In this document: piece by piece, positions 38,865-47,719 of the stretch
How positions within the stretch are numbered: the first letter of the stretch is position 1
How the letters are laid out: each line of letters starts with the position of its first letter
From: Achromobacter pestifer
Lineage (GTDB): Bacteria; Pseudomonadota; Gammaproteobacteria; Burkholderiales; Burkholderiaceae_B
Direction of reading: 5' to 3'
DNA: 64,000 nt
Assembly (NCBI RefSeq): GCF_902859625.1
Contig: NZ_CADIJX010000005.1
Location: 62,001-126,000 of the forward strand
Translations under genes and position numbers: made by a program
Notes under the pieces: model-generated
Database searches by the model: none
The model's input: only the letters and a program-made list of their open reading frames with translations
Told to the model about the DNA's origin: nothing

Positions 38865-41536
38865 TATTGCTCCGTAGGTTCCGTCGAGTCCGTCGAATCC
38901 GCTGCTGCGCCATTGCTGTCGTCGCCGCCGTCGTCCTGGACGTCTTCGTCCAGTTCGCCGTCGTCGTCCGCATCGCTTTCGACGACACGGCGCACGCCAG
39001 ACAGGGTGCTGCCATCATCAACGTTGATCAGCGTGACGCCTTGTGTCGCGCGGCCCATTTCACGGATTTCCGAGACACGGGTACGCACCAGCACGCCGCC
39101 AGTGGTGATCAGCATGATTTCGTCGGTCGGATTGACCAGCACCGCGCCCACGACCTTGCCGTTACGCGAGCTGGTCTGGATGGCGATCATGCCCTTCGTG
39201 CCACGGCCGTGGCGCGTGTATTCGCCGATCGGCGTGCGCTTGCCATAACCGTTTTCGGTGGCGGTCAGCACGGTCTGCGTTTCGTCGCCGGCCACCAGCA
39301 GCGCGATGACGGTCTGCGTTTCCTCGAGCATCATGCCGCGCACGCCGCGAGCATTGCGGCCCATCGGACGCACGTCGTTTTCGTCGAAGCGGACAGCCTT
39401 GCCCGAATCCGAGAACAGCATGACGTCATGCTTGCCATCGGTCAGGTCGGCGCCGATCAGGTAGTCGCCATCGTCAAGGTCGACGGCGATGATGCCGGCC
39501 TTGCGCGGGTTGGAGAAGTCGGACAGCGGGGTCTTCTTGACCGTGCCGCGCGACGTCGCCATGAAGACGAAATGATCTTCGCTGAATTCCTTGACCGGCA
39601 ACACCACCGTGACCTTCTCGCCGTCAGCCAGCGGGAACATGTTGACGATGGGCTTGCCGCGCGAATTGCGCGTGCCTTGGGGCACTTCCCAGACCTTCAG
39701 CCAATACACGCGGCCGCGGTTCGAGAAGCACAGCAGGAAGTCGTGCGTGTTGGCGATGAACAGCTGGTCGATCCAGTCGTTTTCCTTCATCGCCGTGGCC
39801 TGCTTGCCGCGTCCGCCACGCTTTTGCGAGCGGTATTCGGACAAGGGCTGGCTCTTGATGTAGCCACCATGCGACAAGGTCACGACCATGTCGGTGGGCG
39901 TGATCAGATCCTCGGTGTCGAGCTCGGTCGCGTTCAATTCGATTTCCGAACGACGCGAGTCCTTCGTGTTGGTCGAGAATTCCGCCTTGATGGCTTGCAG
40001 CTCTTCGGAAATGATCGTCGTGATGCGCTCGGGGCGAGCCAGAATGTCGAGCAGGTCGGCAATGGTGGACATGATGTCCTTGTATTCGCCAACGATCTTG
40101 TCCTGCTCCAGCCCGGTCAGGCGTTGCAGGCGCATGTTCAGGATTTCCTGAGCCTGCGTGTCGCTCAGACGGTACATGCCGTCGCCCTGAAGGCCGAATT
40201 CGGTGCCCAGGTCGTCCGGACGGAAGGCCGCGCGGCCTCCCGGCGTGTCGCCGTCGGCGCGCGACAGCATGTCGCGAACCAGCGAGGAATCCCAAGACTT
40301 CGCCATCAACTCCTGGCGGGCGACGGGAGGCGTCGGCGCTGCCTTGATGATGGTGATGAAATCGTCGATGTTGGCCAATGCAACCGCCAAGCCTTCCAGC
40401 ACGTGGCCGCGTTCGCGGGCCTTGCGCAACTGGAACACGGTGCGGCGCGTGACCACTTCGCGGCGATGTTGCAGGAAGTAGTCGATCATCTGCTTCAGGT
40501 TGAGCAGGCGGGGCTGGCCGTCGACCAGTGCCACCAGGTTCATCCCGAAGGTGTCTTGCAGCTGCGTGTTCTTGTACAGGTTGTTCAGGACAACCTCGGG
40601 AACCTCGCCGCGCTTGAGCTCGATGACCAGACGCATGCCGTCCTTGTCGGACTCGTCGCGAATATCGGAGATGCCTTCGATTTTCTTGTCGTTGACGAGC
40701 TCGGCAATGCGTTCCTGCAAGGTCTTCTTGTTGACCTGGTAGGGAATCGCGTCGATCACGATCGCCTGGCGATTGCCCTTCTCCATGTCTTCAAAGTGGG
40801 TCTTGGCGCGCATGATGACGCGGCCGCGACCCGTGCGATAGCCTTCGCGCACGCCGGACATGCCGTAGATGATGCCGCCCGTGGGGAAATCGGGTGCCGG
40901 AATGAGCTCGATCAGCTCATCGACCGTGCAGGCCGGATTGCGCAGGCAGTACAGGCAGCCGTCGACCACTTCCTGGAGGTTGTGCGGCGGAATATTGGTG
41001 GCCATGCCCACCGCGATGCCCGAGCTGCCGTTGACCAGCAGGTTGGGCAAGCGCGACGGCAACAGCAGCGGCTCTTGCTCGCTGCCATCGTAGTTGGGGC
41101 CGAAGTCCACCGTTTCCTGGTCGATGTCGGCCAGCAATTCGTGAGCGATCTTGGCCAGGCGGATTTCGGTGTAACGCATCGCCGCGGCGTTATCGCCGTC
41201 GATCGAGCCGAAGTTACCCTGGCCATCGACCAGCATGTAGCGCATGGAGAAATCCTGCGCCATGCGAACGATGGTGTCATAGACGGATTGGTCGCCGTGG
41301 GGGTGGTATTTACCGATGACGTCCCCGACGATACGCGCCGACTTCTTATAGGCGCGATTCCAATCGTTGTTCAGCTCATGCATCGCGTAGAGCACGCGCC
41401 GGTGGACGGGTTTGAGCCCGTCCCGCACATCCGGTAGCGCCCGCCCAACGATCACGCTCATTGCGTAATCGAGGTAACTGCGGCGCATCTCTTCTTCCAG
41501 CGAAACCGGAAGCGTCTCCTTGGCAAAGGAATCCAT
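38864..41536 (-). CDS. gyrA: DNA gyrase subunit A
   Basis: Breakage-reunion subunit of DNA gyrase, 890 residues. The active-site tyrosine is in [10 protein letters not shown]; the C-terminal beta-pinwheel holds the GyrA box [10 protein letters not shown] near residue 570. The tail is acidic. The quinolone-resistance region reads [12 protein letters not shown], so position 83 is Gln (bases 41288-41290) and position 87 is Asp, numbered as in E. coli. Gln83 is, as far as I recall, native in Achromobacter. The ATG at 41536 lacks a clear Shine-Dalgarno sequence and abuts a TATATATA stretch. Confidence 0.97.
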   Translation of the reverse strand: MDSFAKETLPVSLEEEMRRSYLDYAMSVIVGRALPDVRDGLKPVHRRVLYAMHELNNDWNRAYKKSARIVGDVIGKYHPHGDQSVYDTIVRMAQDFSMRYMLVDGQGNFGSIDGDNAAAMRYTEIRLAKIAHELLADIDQETVDFGPNYDGSEQEPLLLPSRLPNLLVNGSSGIAVGMATNIPPHNLQEVVDGCLYCLRNPACTVDELIELIPAPDFPTGGIIYGMSGVREGYRTGRGRVIMRAKTHFEDMEKGNRQAIVIDAIPYQVNKKTLQERIAELVNDKKIEGISDIRDESDKDGMRLVIELKRGEVPEVVLNNLYKNTQLQDTFGMNLVALVDGQPRLLNLKQMIDYFLQHRREVVTRRTVFQLRKARERGHVLEGLAVALANIDDFITIIKAAPTPPVARQELMAKSWDSSLVRDMLSRADGDTPGGRAAFRPDDLGTEFGLQGDGMYRLSDTQAQEILNMRLQRLTGLEQDKIVGEYKDIMSTIADLLDILARPERITTIISEELQAIKAEFSTNTKDSRRSEIELNATELDTEDLITPTDMVVTLSHGGYIKSQPLSEYRSQKRGGRGKQATAMKENDWIDQLFIANTHDFLLCFSNRGRVYWLKVWEVPQGTRNSRGKPIVNMFPLADGEKVTVVLPVKEFSEDHFVFMATSRGTVKKTPLSDFSNPRKAGIIAVDLDDGDYLIGADLTDGKHDVMLFSDSGKAVRFDENDVRPMGRNARGVRGMMLEETQTVIALLVAGDETQTVLTATENGYGKRTPIGEYTRHGRGTKGMIAIQTSSRNGKVVGAVLVNPTDEIMLITTGGVLVRTRVSEIREMGRATQGVTLINVDDGSTLSGVRRVVESDADDDGELDEDVQDDGGDDSNGAAADSTDSTEPTEQ

Positions 41537-41949
41537 ATATATAACGACAGAATCGTGTAAGGAGGAACCCGGGCCGGGTAAACAGGAAATTCTATCATTC
41601 GATTCCGATCCCGTTCCGAGACGCTGCGGGAAGTGCCCAATGAGCGGTCTTTGCTGGATGTCACAGGGGCGGCCCGTCCGGCCGTCGGCCCGCGCCCAAC
41701 GGCCTTGTTGTCAAAAACCAACATGGAAAACCAATGGAGTGCCGAAAACGTCGTATCCAGCGTTAATGCGCCTCTCCAGGGAAGCCAAAGCCCCCCAAAT
41801 GCCTTAAGATTGTTTCCAGCACGCAGGAAACCCAGTAGCTATTCCTTTGAACCAGCTCTTGGCGTTGCTATACTGGCCCCGTTTTCCTGATATGCGGCGG
41901 GGGTTCGCTGCGAGTCACTTATCCAGCTTCAAGCTCAACGAGGAGAAAC
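41537..41949. other. Divergent intergenic region gyrA/ompA
   Basis: 413 bases between the gyrA start (leftward) and ompA (rightward). It holds a TATATATATA run next to the gyrA start and the ompA promoter candidate at 41847-41874. On the gyrA side a -10-like TAGAAT (minus strand, about 41590-41600) has no good -35. No convincing small gene was found. Confidence 0.6.
41847..41874 (+). promoter_or_regulatory. Candidate sigma70 promoter of ompA
   Basis: TTGAAC (41847-41852) and TATACT (41869-41874) are 16 bases apart. The predicted start lies near 41881, leaving a leader of about 70 bases before the ompA AGGAG site. Confidence 0.6.
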
Positions 41950-42531
41950 ATGAACAAACCCTCCAAATTCGCTCTGGCGCTCGCCTTCGCCGCCGTCACG
42001 GCCTCTGGTGTAGCTTCCGCGCAAACCGTGGACAACTGGCGCAACCCGTTCGGTAACGTTTGGAAAAACGGTACGAACGAATTGTGCTGGCGCGATGCTT
42101 TCTGGACCCCTGCTACCGGTATCCCCGGTTGCGACGGTGTCCCGGTTGCACAACAGAAGGCGAAGCCGGCCCCGATGGCGGCAAAGGTCGTGTTCAATGC
42201 TGACACGTTCTTCGACTTCGACAAGTCGACCCTGAAGCCCGAAGGCCGTCAGCTGCTGGATCAAGTCGCCCAGCAAGCTCGCGGTATCGAGCTGGAAACC
42301 ATCATTGCTGTTGGCCACACCGACTCGATCGGTACTGACGCCTACAACCAGAAGCTGTCCGAGCGCCGCGCCGCTTCGGTCAAGACCTACCTGGTCAGCA
42401 AGGGTATCGACCCCAACCGTATCTATACGGAAGGCAAGGGCGAGTCGAACCCGATCGCTTCCAACAAGACGAAAGAGGGCCGTGCCCAAAACCGTCGCGT
42501 TGAAATCGAAATCGTGGGTAGCCGCAAGTAA
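41950..42531 (+). CDS. ompA: OmpA-family outer-membrane protein
   Basis: 193 residues: a Sec signal peptide ending GVASAQ at about residue 25, a short segment with a Cys pair, and a C-terminal OmpA domain from about residue 75. That domain contains [18 protein letters not shown], the peptidoglycan-binding [20 protein letters not shown] and [11 protein letters not shown]. There is no eight-stranded barrel, so the protein is probably anchored or soluble in the periplasm, linking envelope and peptidoglycan. A strong AGGAG site, a clear promoter and a strong terminator indicate an abundant monocistronic product. Confidence 0.94.
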   Translation: MNKPSKFALALAFAAVTASGVASAQTVDNWRNPFGNVWKNGTNELCWRDAFWTPATGIPGCDGVPVAQQKAKPAPMAAKVVFNADTFFDFDKSTLKPEGRQLLDQVAQQARGIELETIIAVGHTDSIGTDAYNQKLSERRAASVKTYLVSKGIDPNRIYTEGKGESNPIASNKTKEGRAQNRRVEIEIVGSRK

Positions 42532-42550
42532 TTGCCGGACTAGCTACAAT

Positions 42551-42581
42551 AAAGGGCCTCGCATAGCGAGGCCCTTTTTTT
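42551..42581 (+). terminator. Terminator of ompA
   Basis: AAAGGGCCTCGC (42551-42562) pairs with GCGAGGCCCTTT (42566-42577) over a three-base loop, followed by a T run. Confidence 0.92.
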
Positions 42582-42682
42582 CGTCCGTCTTGCACCACGT
42601 TGGTGCAATGGCGTGTTTCCTCCCCGCCTGTAGCGCGACGAACCCCTCTCTATATATAGCGTCGCTTTTCGCTGGACCGCCC

Positions 42683-43411
42683 ATGACCACGCAAATTCAC
42701 GACTCCGAACGCCCCGCCGTCAACGCCGACCAAGCTGAACTGGACAAGTTCAGCGCCCTGGCCAGCCGCTGGTGGGACCCTGAAAGCGAGTTCAAGCCCC
42801 TGCACACCATCAATCCGCTGCGGCTGGAATGGATCCAGGAATGCGCGGGCAGCCTGACGGGCAAGAAAGTCCTGGACGTGGGTTGCGGCGGCGGCATCCT
42901 GTCGGAAGCGATGGCCCGCGGCGGCGCCGAGGTCACGGGCATCGACCTGGCCGACAAGTCGCTGAAGGTTGCCCGCCTGCACGGCCTGGAATCGGGCGTG
43001 AAGGTGGAATACCGCAAGGTGCCCGTGGAAGATCTGGCCGCGGAGCAGCCGGGCCAGTACGACGTGGTGACCTGCATGGAAATGCTGGAGCATGTGCCGG
43101 ACCCCGCCTCTATCGTGCGCGCGTGCTCGACGCTGGTGACACCGGGCGGATGGGTGTTCTTTTCAACCCTGAACCGCAACGCCAAGGCGTTCCTGTTTGC
43201 CATCGTCGGCGCCGAATACGTCTTGCGCCTGCTGCCGCGCGGCACCCACAGCTACGACCAGTTCATCAAGCCCAGCGAACTGTCCGCGGCGGCACGTGCC
43301 GCCAGCCTGGAGCCGATCAGCATGCGCGGCATGGAATACAACCCGATCACCCAGATCTACTCGCTGTCGTCCGACACCTCGGTCAACTACCTGATGGCTA
43401 CCCGCAAATGA
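42683..43411 (+). CDS. ubiG: Ubiquinone biosynthesis O-methyltransferase
   Basis: SAM-dependent methylation of both hydroxyls in ubiquinone synthesis. The 242-residue protein begins with [20 protein letters not shown], typical of UbiG, followed by the SAM motif [16 protein letters not shown] and the membrane-interacting segment [20 protein letters not shown]. The ATG at 42683 is the family start; a longer upstream frame crosses the ompA terminator. It overlaps gph by four bases (ATGA). Confidence 0.96.
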   Translation: MTTQIHDSERPAVNADQAELDKFSALASRWWDPESEFKPLHTINPLRLEWIQECAGSLTGKKVLDVGCGGGILSEAMARGGAEVTGIDLADKSLKVARLHGLESGVKVEYRKVPVEDLAAEQPGQYDVVTCMEMLEHVPDPASIVRACSTLVTPGGWVFFSTLNRNAKAFLFAIVGAEYVLRLLPRGTHSYDQFIKPSELSAAARAASLEPISMRGMEYNPITQIYSLSSDTSVNYLMATRK

Positions 43412-44082
43412 GCGCCCTGATCCTGTTTGACTTCGACGGCACCCTGGCCGACACCGCCCCCGACCTGGCTGCTGCCGCCAACCGGCAACGCACGCGCCGG
43501 GGTCTGGAGCCCATGGCTTACGAGGCGCTGCGCCCCGTGGCGTCGCAAGGAGCGCGCGGTCTGCTGCGCGTGGCGCTGGATTTGAAACCGGGAGACCCGG
43601 ACTACGAGCCTACGCGCCTACAGTTCCTGGAAGACTACGCATCCAGCTCGACGGTGCACAGCAAGCTGTTCCCCGGCATCGAGGCCCTTCTGGCCGACAT
43701 CCGCCGGCGCGGCCTGTCCTGGGGCATCGTCACCAATAAGGTCACCTACCTGACGTTGCCAATCGTCGAATTCCTGGATCTGACGCGCGACAGCGCGGTA
43801 TTGGTCTGCGGCGACACCACCGCCCACGCCAAACCGCACCCGTTGCCGCTGCAACATGCCGCGCGCGAAGCCGGTTTCGCCGTTGACCGCTGTGTCTATG
43901 TGGGCGATGACCTGCGCGACATCCAGGCCGCGCATGCTGCGGGCATGCCCGCCGTGGCGGCAGCCTATGGGTACGTGGGCGAAGAAGACAATATCAGCAC
44001 CTGGGAAGCCGAAACCTGCGCGAACACGCCCGCAGAATTGTGGTCCGCCATCCAGCCGCTGCTGCCCAGCGACCTGCGCTGA
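43408..44082 (+). CDS. HAD-family phosphatase (Gph-like; probable MurNAc-6-phosphate phosphatase MupP)
   Basis: A 224-residue HAD hydrolase: nucleophile motif [13 protein letters not shown], motif II VTNK, and motif III/IV AKPHP with YVGDDLRD. It would be named phosphoglycolate phosphatase by similarity. Its translational coupling to ubiG matches the Pseudomonas ubiG-mupP pair, where the enzyme dephosphorylates N-acetylmuramic acid 6-phosphate in cell-wall recycling. The MupP assignment is an inference from synteny; Gph activity is the alternative. Confidence 0.88.
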   Translation: MSALILFDFDGTLADTAPDLAAAANRQRTRRGLEPMAYEALRPVASQGARGLLRVALDLKPGDPDYEPTRLQFLEDYASSSTVHSKLFPGIEALLADIRRRGLSWGIVTNKVTYLTLPIVEFLDLTRDSAVLVCGDTTAHAKPHPLPLQHAAREAGFAVDRCVYVGDDLRDIQAAHAAGMPAVAAAYGYVGEEDNISTWEAETCANTPAELWSAIQPLLPSDLR

Positions 44083-44424
44083 CGTGCCCGATGCGGCGGG
44101 CTGCCTGACGGCCCGCCGACTTTCTTGCCATTGTTCGAGCAAATTAGTTGGCTGCACCGAACAATCTATCCGGCGCCAGACGCTTTATCCGGATTTCAAA
44201 CTCCTTTAAAGTGTCACTCATGCAAGGTATTCGGGTGCCTCCCGATTGCCATTCCGGCTAACGCCGGCGTTGCGGCAGTTCTCCGCAACCTTCACCTTCG
44301 CGCTGGCGGCATTCTGCCGTCACGCAGCGCCCGGCTCTTTGCCGCCGCGCCCCTTAGACCTTTAGTACACCTATAACGCCCTGCCCCGCGCGCCGCCTGA
44401 CGGCATCGCGCCAGAGGAACGCCT
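44083..44424. other. Intergenic region gph/MFS gene
   Basis: 342 bases. Beyond the hairpin near 44094-44118 I see no gene, repeat or clear promoter. The GC content is lower than in the flanking genes over 44130-44220. Confidence 0.5.
44094..44126 (+). terminator. Possible terminator after ubiG-gph
   Basis: CGGCGGGC (44094-44101) pairs with GCCCGCCG (44111-44118), followed by ACTTTCTT. The stem is good but the T-tract is weak. Confidence 0.45.
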
Positions 44425-45600
44425 ATGCTTTTGCCCATCCTGCTACTTTCTGCCGCCGGTTTCACCATTCTGACCACCGAATTCCTGATCGTGGGCCTGC
44501 TGCCAGGGCTGGCCCGGGATCTGAACGTCACGGTGTCCCAGGCTGGCTTGCTGGTTTCGCTGTTTGCCTTCACGGTGGCGGCCACCGGCCCGCTATTGAC
44601 CGCATTGATGGCCAATGTCGAACGCAAGCGCCTGTTCATCGGCGTGCTGGCCCTGTTCGGCGTGTCCAACGCGGTGGCCGCGATGGCACCGAACATCTGG
44701 GTCATGGCGATCGCCCGTTTCGTGCCCGCGCTGGCGTTGCCCGTGTTCTGGTCGCTGGCGAGTGCCACGGCGGTGGAGCTGGTTGGCCCGGCCCGTGCCG
44801 GCCGCGCCATTTCGATGGTCGCTTTCGGCATCGTCGCCGCCACTGTGTTCGGTATTCCGATCGGAGTGCTGATCTCTGATGCGTTTGGCTGGCGCGCGGC
44901 ATTCTGGGTGTTGTCAGGCGTGGCCTTCGGCAAGGCGCTGCTTCTGCTGCTGGCGTTTCCCAGCACCCGAATCCGCGCCGACAGCGTCAAGCTGGTCACG
45001 CAGTTGCGCATCCTGCGCAACCCGATCGTGCTGGGCCACGTGGTGCTGTCGTTGCTGGTTTTCACGGGCATGTTCACCGCCTACACCTATCTGGCGGACA
45101 TGCTGGAGCGGCTGGCCGGGTTCAACGGGCAGATCGTCGGCTGGACCATGATGGCCTTTGGCGGCGTCGGCCTGATCGGCAACACCCTGGGTGGCCGCAT
45201 GGTGGACCGTAGCCCACTGGGTGCGACCGCGCTGTTTTCGTCAATGATGGCGGCAGGTCTGGCGTTCGTGATACCCGTGATGCAATCCCATGGCCTGCTG
45301 GCCGTGGCGCTGGGAATCTGGGGCATCGCGCAAGCCGCGCTGTTCATCGTGTGCCACGTGCGCCTGATGAAAGCCGCCCCCGAGGCGCCCGCTTTTGCCG
45401 CCTCGCTGAACATCTCGGGCGCGAACATGGGCATCGGGCTGGGCGCGGTGGTTGGCGGCAACGTGATCGACCATTACGGCTTGGCCTCACTGGGCTGGGC
45501 GGCGTCGGTCATCGTGGCAATTTCCGTCGCCCTGGCCTTCGCGCTGATGGCGGCATCGCGTCCGCGACAGGCGAAAACCGCCTGCGCCAACGCCGCCTGA
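44425..45600 (+). CDS. MFS transporter (DHA1, AraJ-like efflux family)
   Basis: 391 residues with about twelve hydrophobic segments. It has an N-terminal TTEFLIVGLLPGLARDL of the sugar-efflux/AraJ-type drug transporters and the loop 2-3 region ANVERKRLFIG. It is probably a proton-driven exporter of a small molecule; substrate unknown. It stands alone between ubiG-gph and tmRNA, with no regulator alongside. Confidence 0.85.
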   Translation: MLLPILLLSAAGFTILTTEFLIVGLLPGLARDLNVTVSQAGLLVSLFAFTVAATGPLLTALMANVERKRLFIGVLALFGVSNAVAAMAPNIWVMAIARFVPALALPVFWSLASATAVELVGPARAGRAISMVAFGIVAATVFGIPIGVLISDAFGWRAAFWVLSGVAFGKALLLLLAFPSTRIRADSVKLVTQLRILRNPIVLGHVVLSLLVFTGMFTAYTYLADMLERLAGFNGQIVGWTMMAFGGVGLIGNTLGGRMVDRSPLGATALFSSMMAAGLAFVIPVMQSHGLLAVALGIWGIAQAALFIVCHVRLMKAAPEAPAFAASLNISGANMGIGLGAVVGGNVIDHYGLASLGWAASVIVAISVALAFALMAASRPRQAKTACANAA

Positions 45601-45690
45601 CCTGCGCTTGTGTCGGCCGCGCCACGCCAGGACAGGCGGGCGCGGACAACACAGCAGGCTATTGCGTTTACCAGTACAATAGAAGTTCTT

Positions 45691-46080
45691 GGGGCCGATC
45701 CGGATTCGACGTGGGTCGCGAAACAACTCAGGGCATGCCGAGCACCAGTTCGCTCGTTAAACCACTGGAAACACTACAAACGCCAACGACGAGCGTTTCG
45801 CTCTCGCCGCTTAAGCGGTGAGCCGCTGCACTGATCTGTCCTTGGGTCAGGCGGAGGAAGGCAACTTCCTAGGGGGGTAACCCTCGAACCGCAGCAGCGA
45901 CATTCACAAGGAATCGGTCTGCGCTGGGGTCACACGGCTCAGATTTAAATTACGTGAATCGCTTTGGTCCGGCCTGTCGGTTGGCTAAGTCCAAAGTTAA
46001 AACTAAATAAATCGACTACGCATGTAGAACTGATTGCAGAGGGCTTGCGGACGGGGGTTCAATTCCCCCCGGCTCCACCA
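45691..46080 (+). ncRNA. ssrA: Transfer-messenger RNA (tmRNA)
   Basis: 390 bases from GGGGCCGATCCGGATTCGAC to the CCA-containing end GGCTCCACCA, with the T-arm GGTTCAATTCC. The 5' GGGGCC and 3' GGCTCC form the acceptor stem. The mRNA-like part encodes the tag ANDERFALAA followed by TAA (45782-45814), a sequence typical of Burkholderiales. It rescues stalled ribosomes together with SmpB. No integrase or attachment duplication was found at its 3' end. Confidence 0.97.
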
Positions 46081-46108
46081 AATTCCGCTTTATTGCGCAG
46101 TGCTTAGC

Positions 46109-46142
46109 AAATGGCCAACTCATTGAGTTGGCCATTTTTTTT
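46109..46142 (+). terminator. Terminator of tmRNA
   Basis: AAATGGCCAACTC (46109-46121) pairs with GAGTTGGCCATTT (46125-46137) across a three-base loop, followed by eight T residues. Confidence 0.92.
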
Positions 46143-46524
46143 GGCCGCCGTTTACCGGATCGCGCCCAAGCCCGCATCAACTGCTCACCATTGCTTTGCA
46201 TTCCTTGACGCCGAACGGCGTTTCAGGCGTTGGCGGCAGCGTATCGTTGTACCGGTGTTGTTGCCTGTTCACGACAAGCCTCCAACGCAACGGAAAGTAA
46301 CAAGAGGGAGCGCGCGGGATTCACTCCGCAAAACGCGCCTTACTCGACCCGACCCCATTTTCTCTGCGAGGGAGATCGGCAACGCTCGGACGACTCGTCA
46401 GACATTGACTGAATGTGTCCCCAATCTTATTCGTGGTCGAAATACTCCGTCACATATTACCAATGCTTTCAAGACATAATAAACGCAAGGAAATGCCACC
46501 AGCGTCTGTGAGGTCACTCTTGCG
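46143..46524. other. Intergenic region tmRNA/exopolysaccharide locus
   Basis: About 380 bases with lower GC than the flanking genes, especially 46380-46510. No convincing gene. It probably holds the promoter and control sites of the long exopolysaccharide operon. Confidence 0.55.
46405..46433 (+). promoter_or_regulatory. Candidate promoter of the exopolysaccharide operon
   Basis: TTGACT (46405-46410) and TATTCG (46428-46433) are 17 bases apart, about 90 bases before wecB. The -35 is good and the -10 is poor; an alternative AT-rich -10 (TAATAA near 46479) exists. Confidence 0.3.
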
Positions 46525-47685
46525 ATGAAAGTCCTTTCCATATTTGGCACCCGTCCCGAGGCCATCAAAATGGCTCCGCTGGTCACCGCGCTTCAACAAG
46601 AGCCGCAGATCCAGAGCGTGGTGTGCGTGACCGGCCAGCATCGGGAGATGCTGGACCAGGTGCTGGCACTGTTTGACCTGCGTGCCCAGCATGACCTGGA
46701 CATCATGGTCCCCAATCAAACCCTGAACGGACTTTACGCGCGGCTGATCAGCCGGGTGGACGGCGTGCTGGAAGACGAGCAGCCCGACTGCGTGCTGGTG
46801 CATGGCGACACAAGCACCGCATCGGCGTGCGCGCTGGCGTCGTTTCACCGCAGGGTACGCATCGGCCATGTCGAAGCCGGTTTGCGCACGGGCAACCTTG
46901 CCATGCCCTTTCCCGAGGAAATGAACCGCCGTGTGGTCGATGCGGTCGGTGACTGGTTGTTTGCACCGACCGCGGAATCGCGCGGCAATTTACTGCGCGA
47001 GAACCTGGCTGGCCACATTACCGTCACCGGTAACACCGTGATCGATGCGCTGGCGATGACCTGCGCCAAGCTGGACCCCGAAGGTCCGCTGGCCATCCAG
47101 CTGGAAGCCCGCTACGACTGGCTGGACCCGTCGCGGCGGCTGCTGCTGGTGACCGGCCACCGGCGCGAGAGCTTTGGCGGGGGTTTCAAGAACATCTGCG
47201 CGGCGCTGGCGGAACTGGCCCGGCGCGAAGACTTGCAGATCGTCTATCCCGTGCATCTGAACCCGCAGGTGCGCAACGTGGTGATGACGGACCTGGCCGG
47301 CCTGTCGCATGTGCACCTGATCGATCCACTGGATTACCTGGACTTCGTCTGGTTCATGCAACGCTCCTATCTGATCCTGACCGATTCCGGCGGCGTGCAG
47401 GAAGAGGCCCCTTATTTAGGCAAGCCGGTGCTGGTGATGCGCGACGTCACCGAACGCCCGGAAGCCGTGCGGGCGGGAACGGTGGCGCTGGTCGGTACCG
47501 ACACGCAGCGCATCGTGACCGAAGTCAACCGCTTGCTGGACAACCCCGACCTCCATGCGTCCTTCTCGCGGCGCATCAATCCTTATGGCGATGGCCACGC
47601 CAGCCAACGCATCGTGGACGCATTGTGCGGACGCGCCGTATCGGAATTCGATCCCTACGGAACCACCGCCGCCCCTTCCGCCTGA
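46525..47685 (+). CDS. wecB: UDP-N-acetylglucosamine 2-epimerase (non-hydrolysing)
   Basis: Interconverts UDP-GlcNAc and UDP-ManNAc in the cytoplasm. The 386-residue GT-B-fold enzyme starts KVLSIFGTRPEAIKMAPL and keeps the catalytic set: HGDTSTAS, HVEAGLRT, PFPEEMNRR, TGHRRESFGGGF and TDSGGVQEEAP. It heads the exopolysaccharide locus, 34 bases before the BcsB-like gene, so UDP-ManNAc is the likely precursor of the polymer. In E. coli WecB is also needed for the NfrA/NfrB-dependent N4-receptor polysaccharide, which fits the genes downstream. No wecC (ManNAcA dehydrogenase) is present, so ManNAc itself is the simplest monomer. Confidence 0.95.
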   Translation: MKVLSIFGTRPEAIKMAPLVTALQQEPQIQSVVCVTGQHREMLDQVLALFDLRAQHDLDIMVPNQTLNGLYARLISRVDGVLEDEQPDCVLVHGDTSTASACALASFHRRVRIGHVEAGLRTGNLAMPFPEEMNRRVVDAVGDWLFAPTAESRGNLLRENLAGHITVTGNTVIDALAMTCAKLDPEGPLAIQLEARYDWLDPSRRLLLVTGHRRESFGGGFKNICAALAELARREDLQIVYPVHLNPQVRNVVMTDLAGLSHVHLIDPLDYLDFVWFMQRSYLILTDSGGVQEEAPYLGKPVLVMRDVTERPEAVRAGTVALVGTDTQRIVTEVNRLLDNPDLHASFSRRINPYGDGHASQRIVDALCGRAVSEFDPYGTTAAPSA

Positions 47686-47719
47686 CGCCCTCGCGACGCA
47701 TTTCCTGCCCGGAGCCTCC

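Noticed and set aside
38867..41437. Very long open frame antisense to gyrA (about 856 codons), and similar ones opposite rpsA (30245-32566), aroA/cmk (32945-34897) and the acyl-CoA dehydrogenase (9649-11370).
   Set aside because: Composition is His/Arg/Gln-rich with no domain, no ribosome-binding site and perfect overlap with strong genes. Long antisense frames are expected in high-GC DNA.
41534..41545. TATATATATA run beside the gyrA start.
   Set aside because: It overlaps the start codon and is too close to be a promoter -10; probably only low complexity replacing a ribosome-binding site.
45691..46524. tmRNA 3' end as a possible integration site of a genomic island carrying the exopolysaccharide genes.
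   Set aside because: No integrase, no repeat of the tmRNA end and no mobility gene is visible within the window; the exopolysaccharide genes have normal composition.
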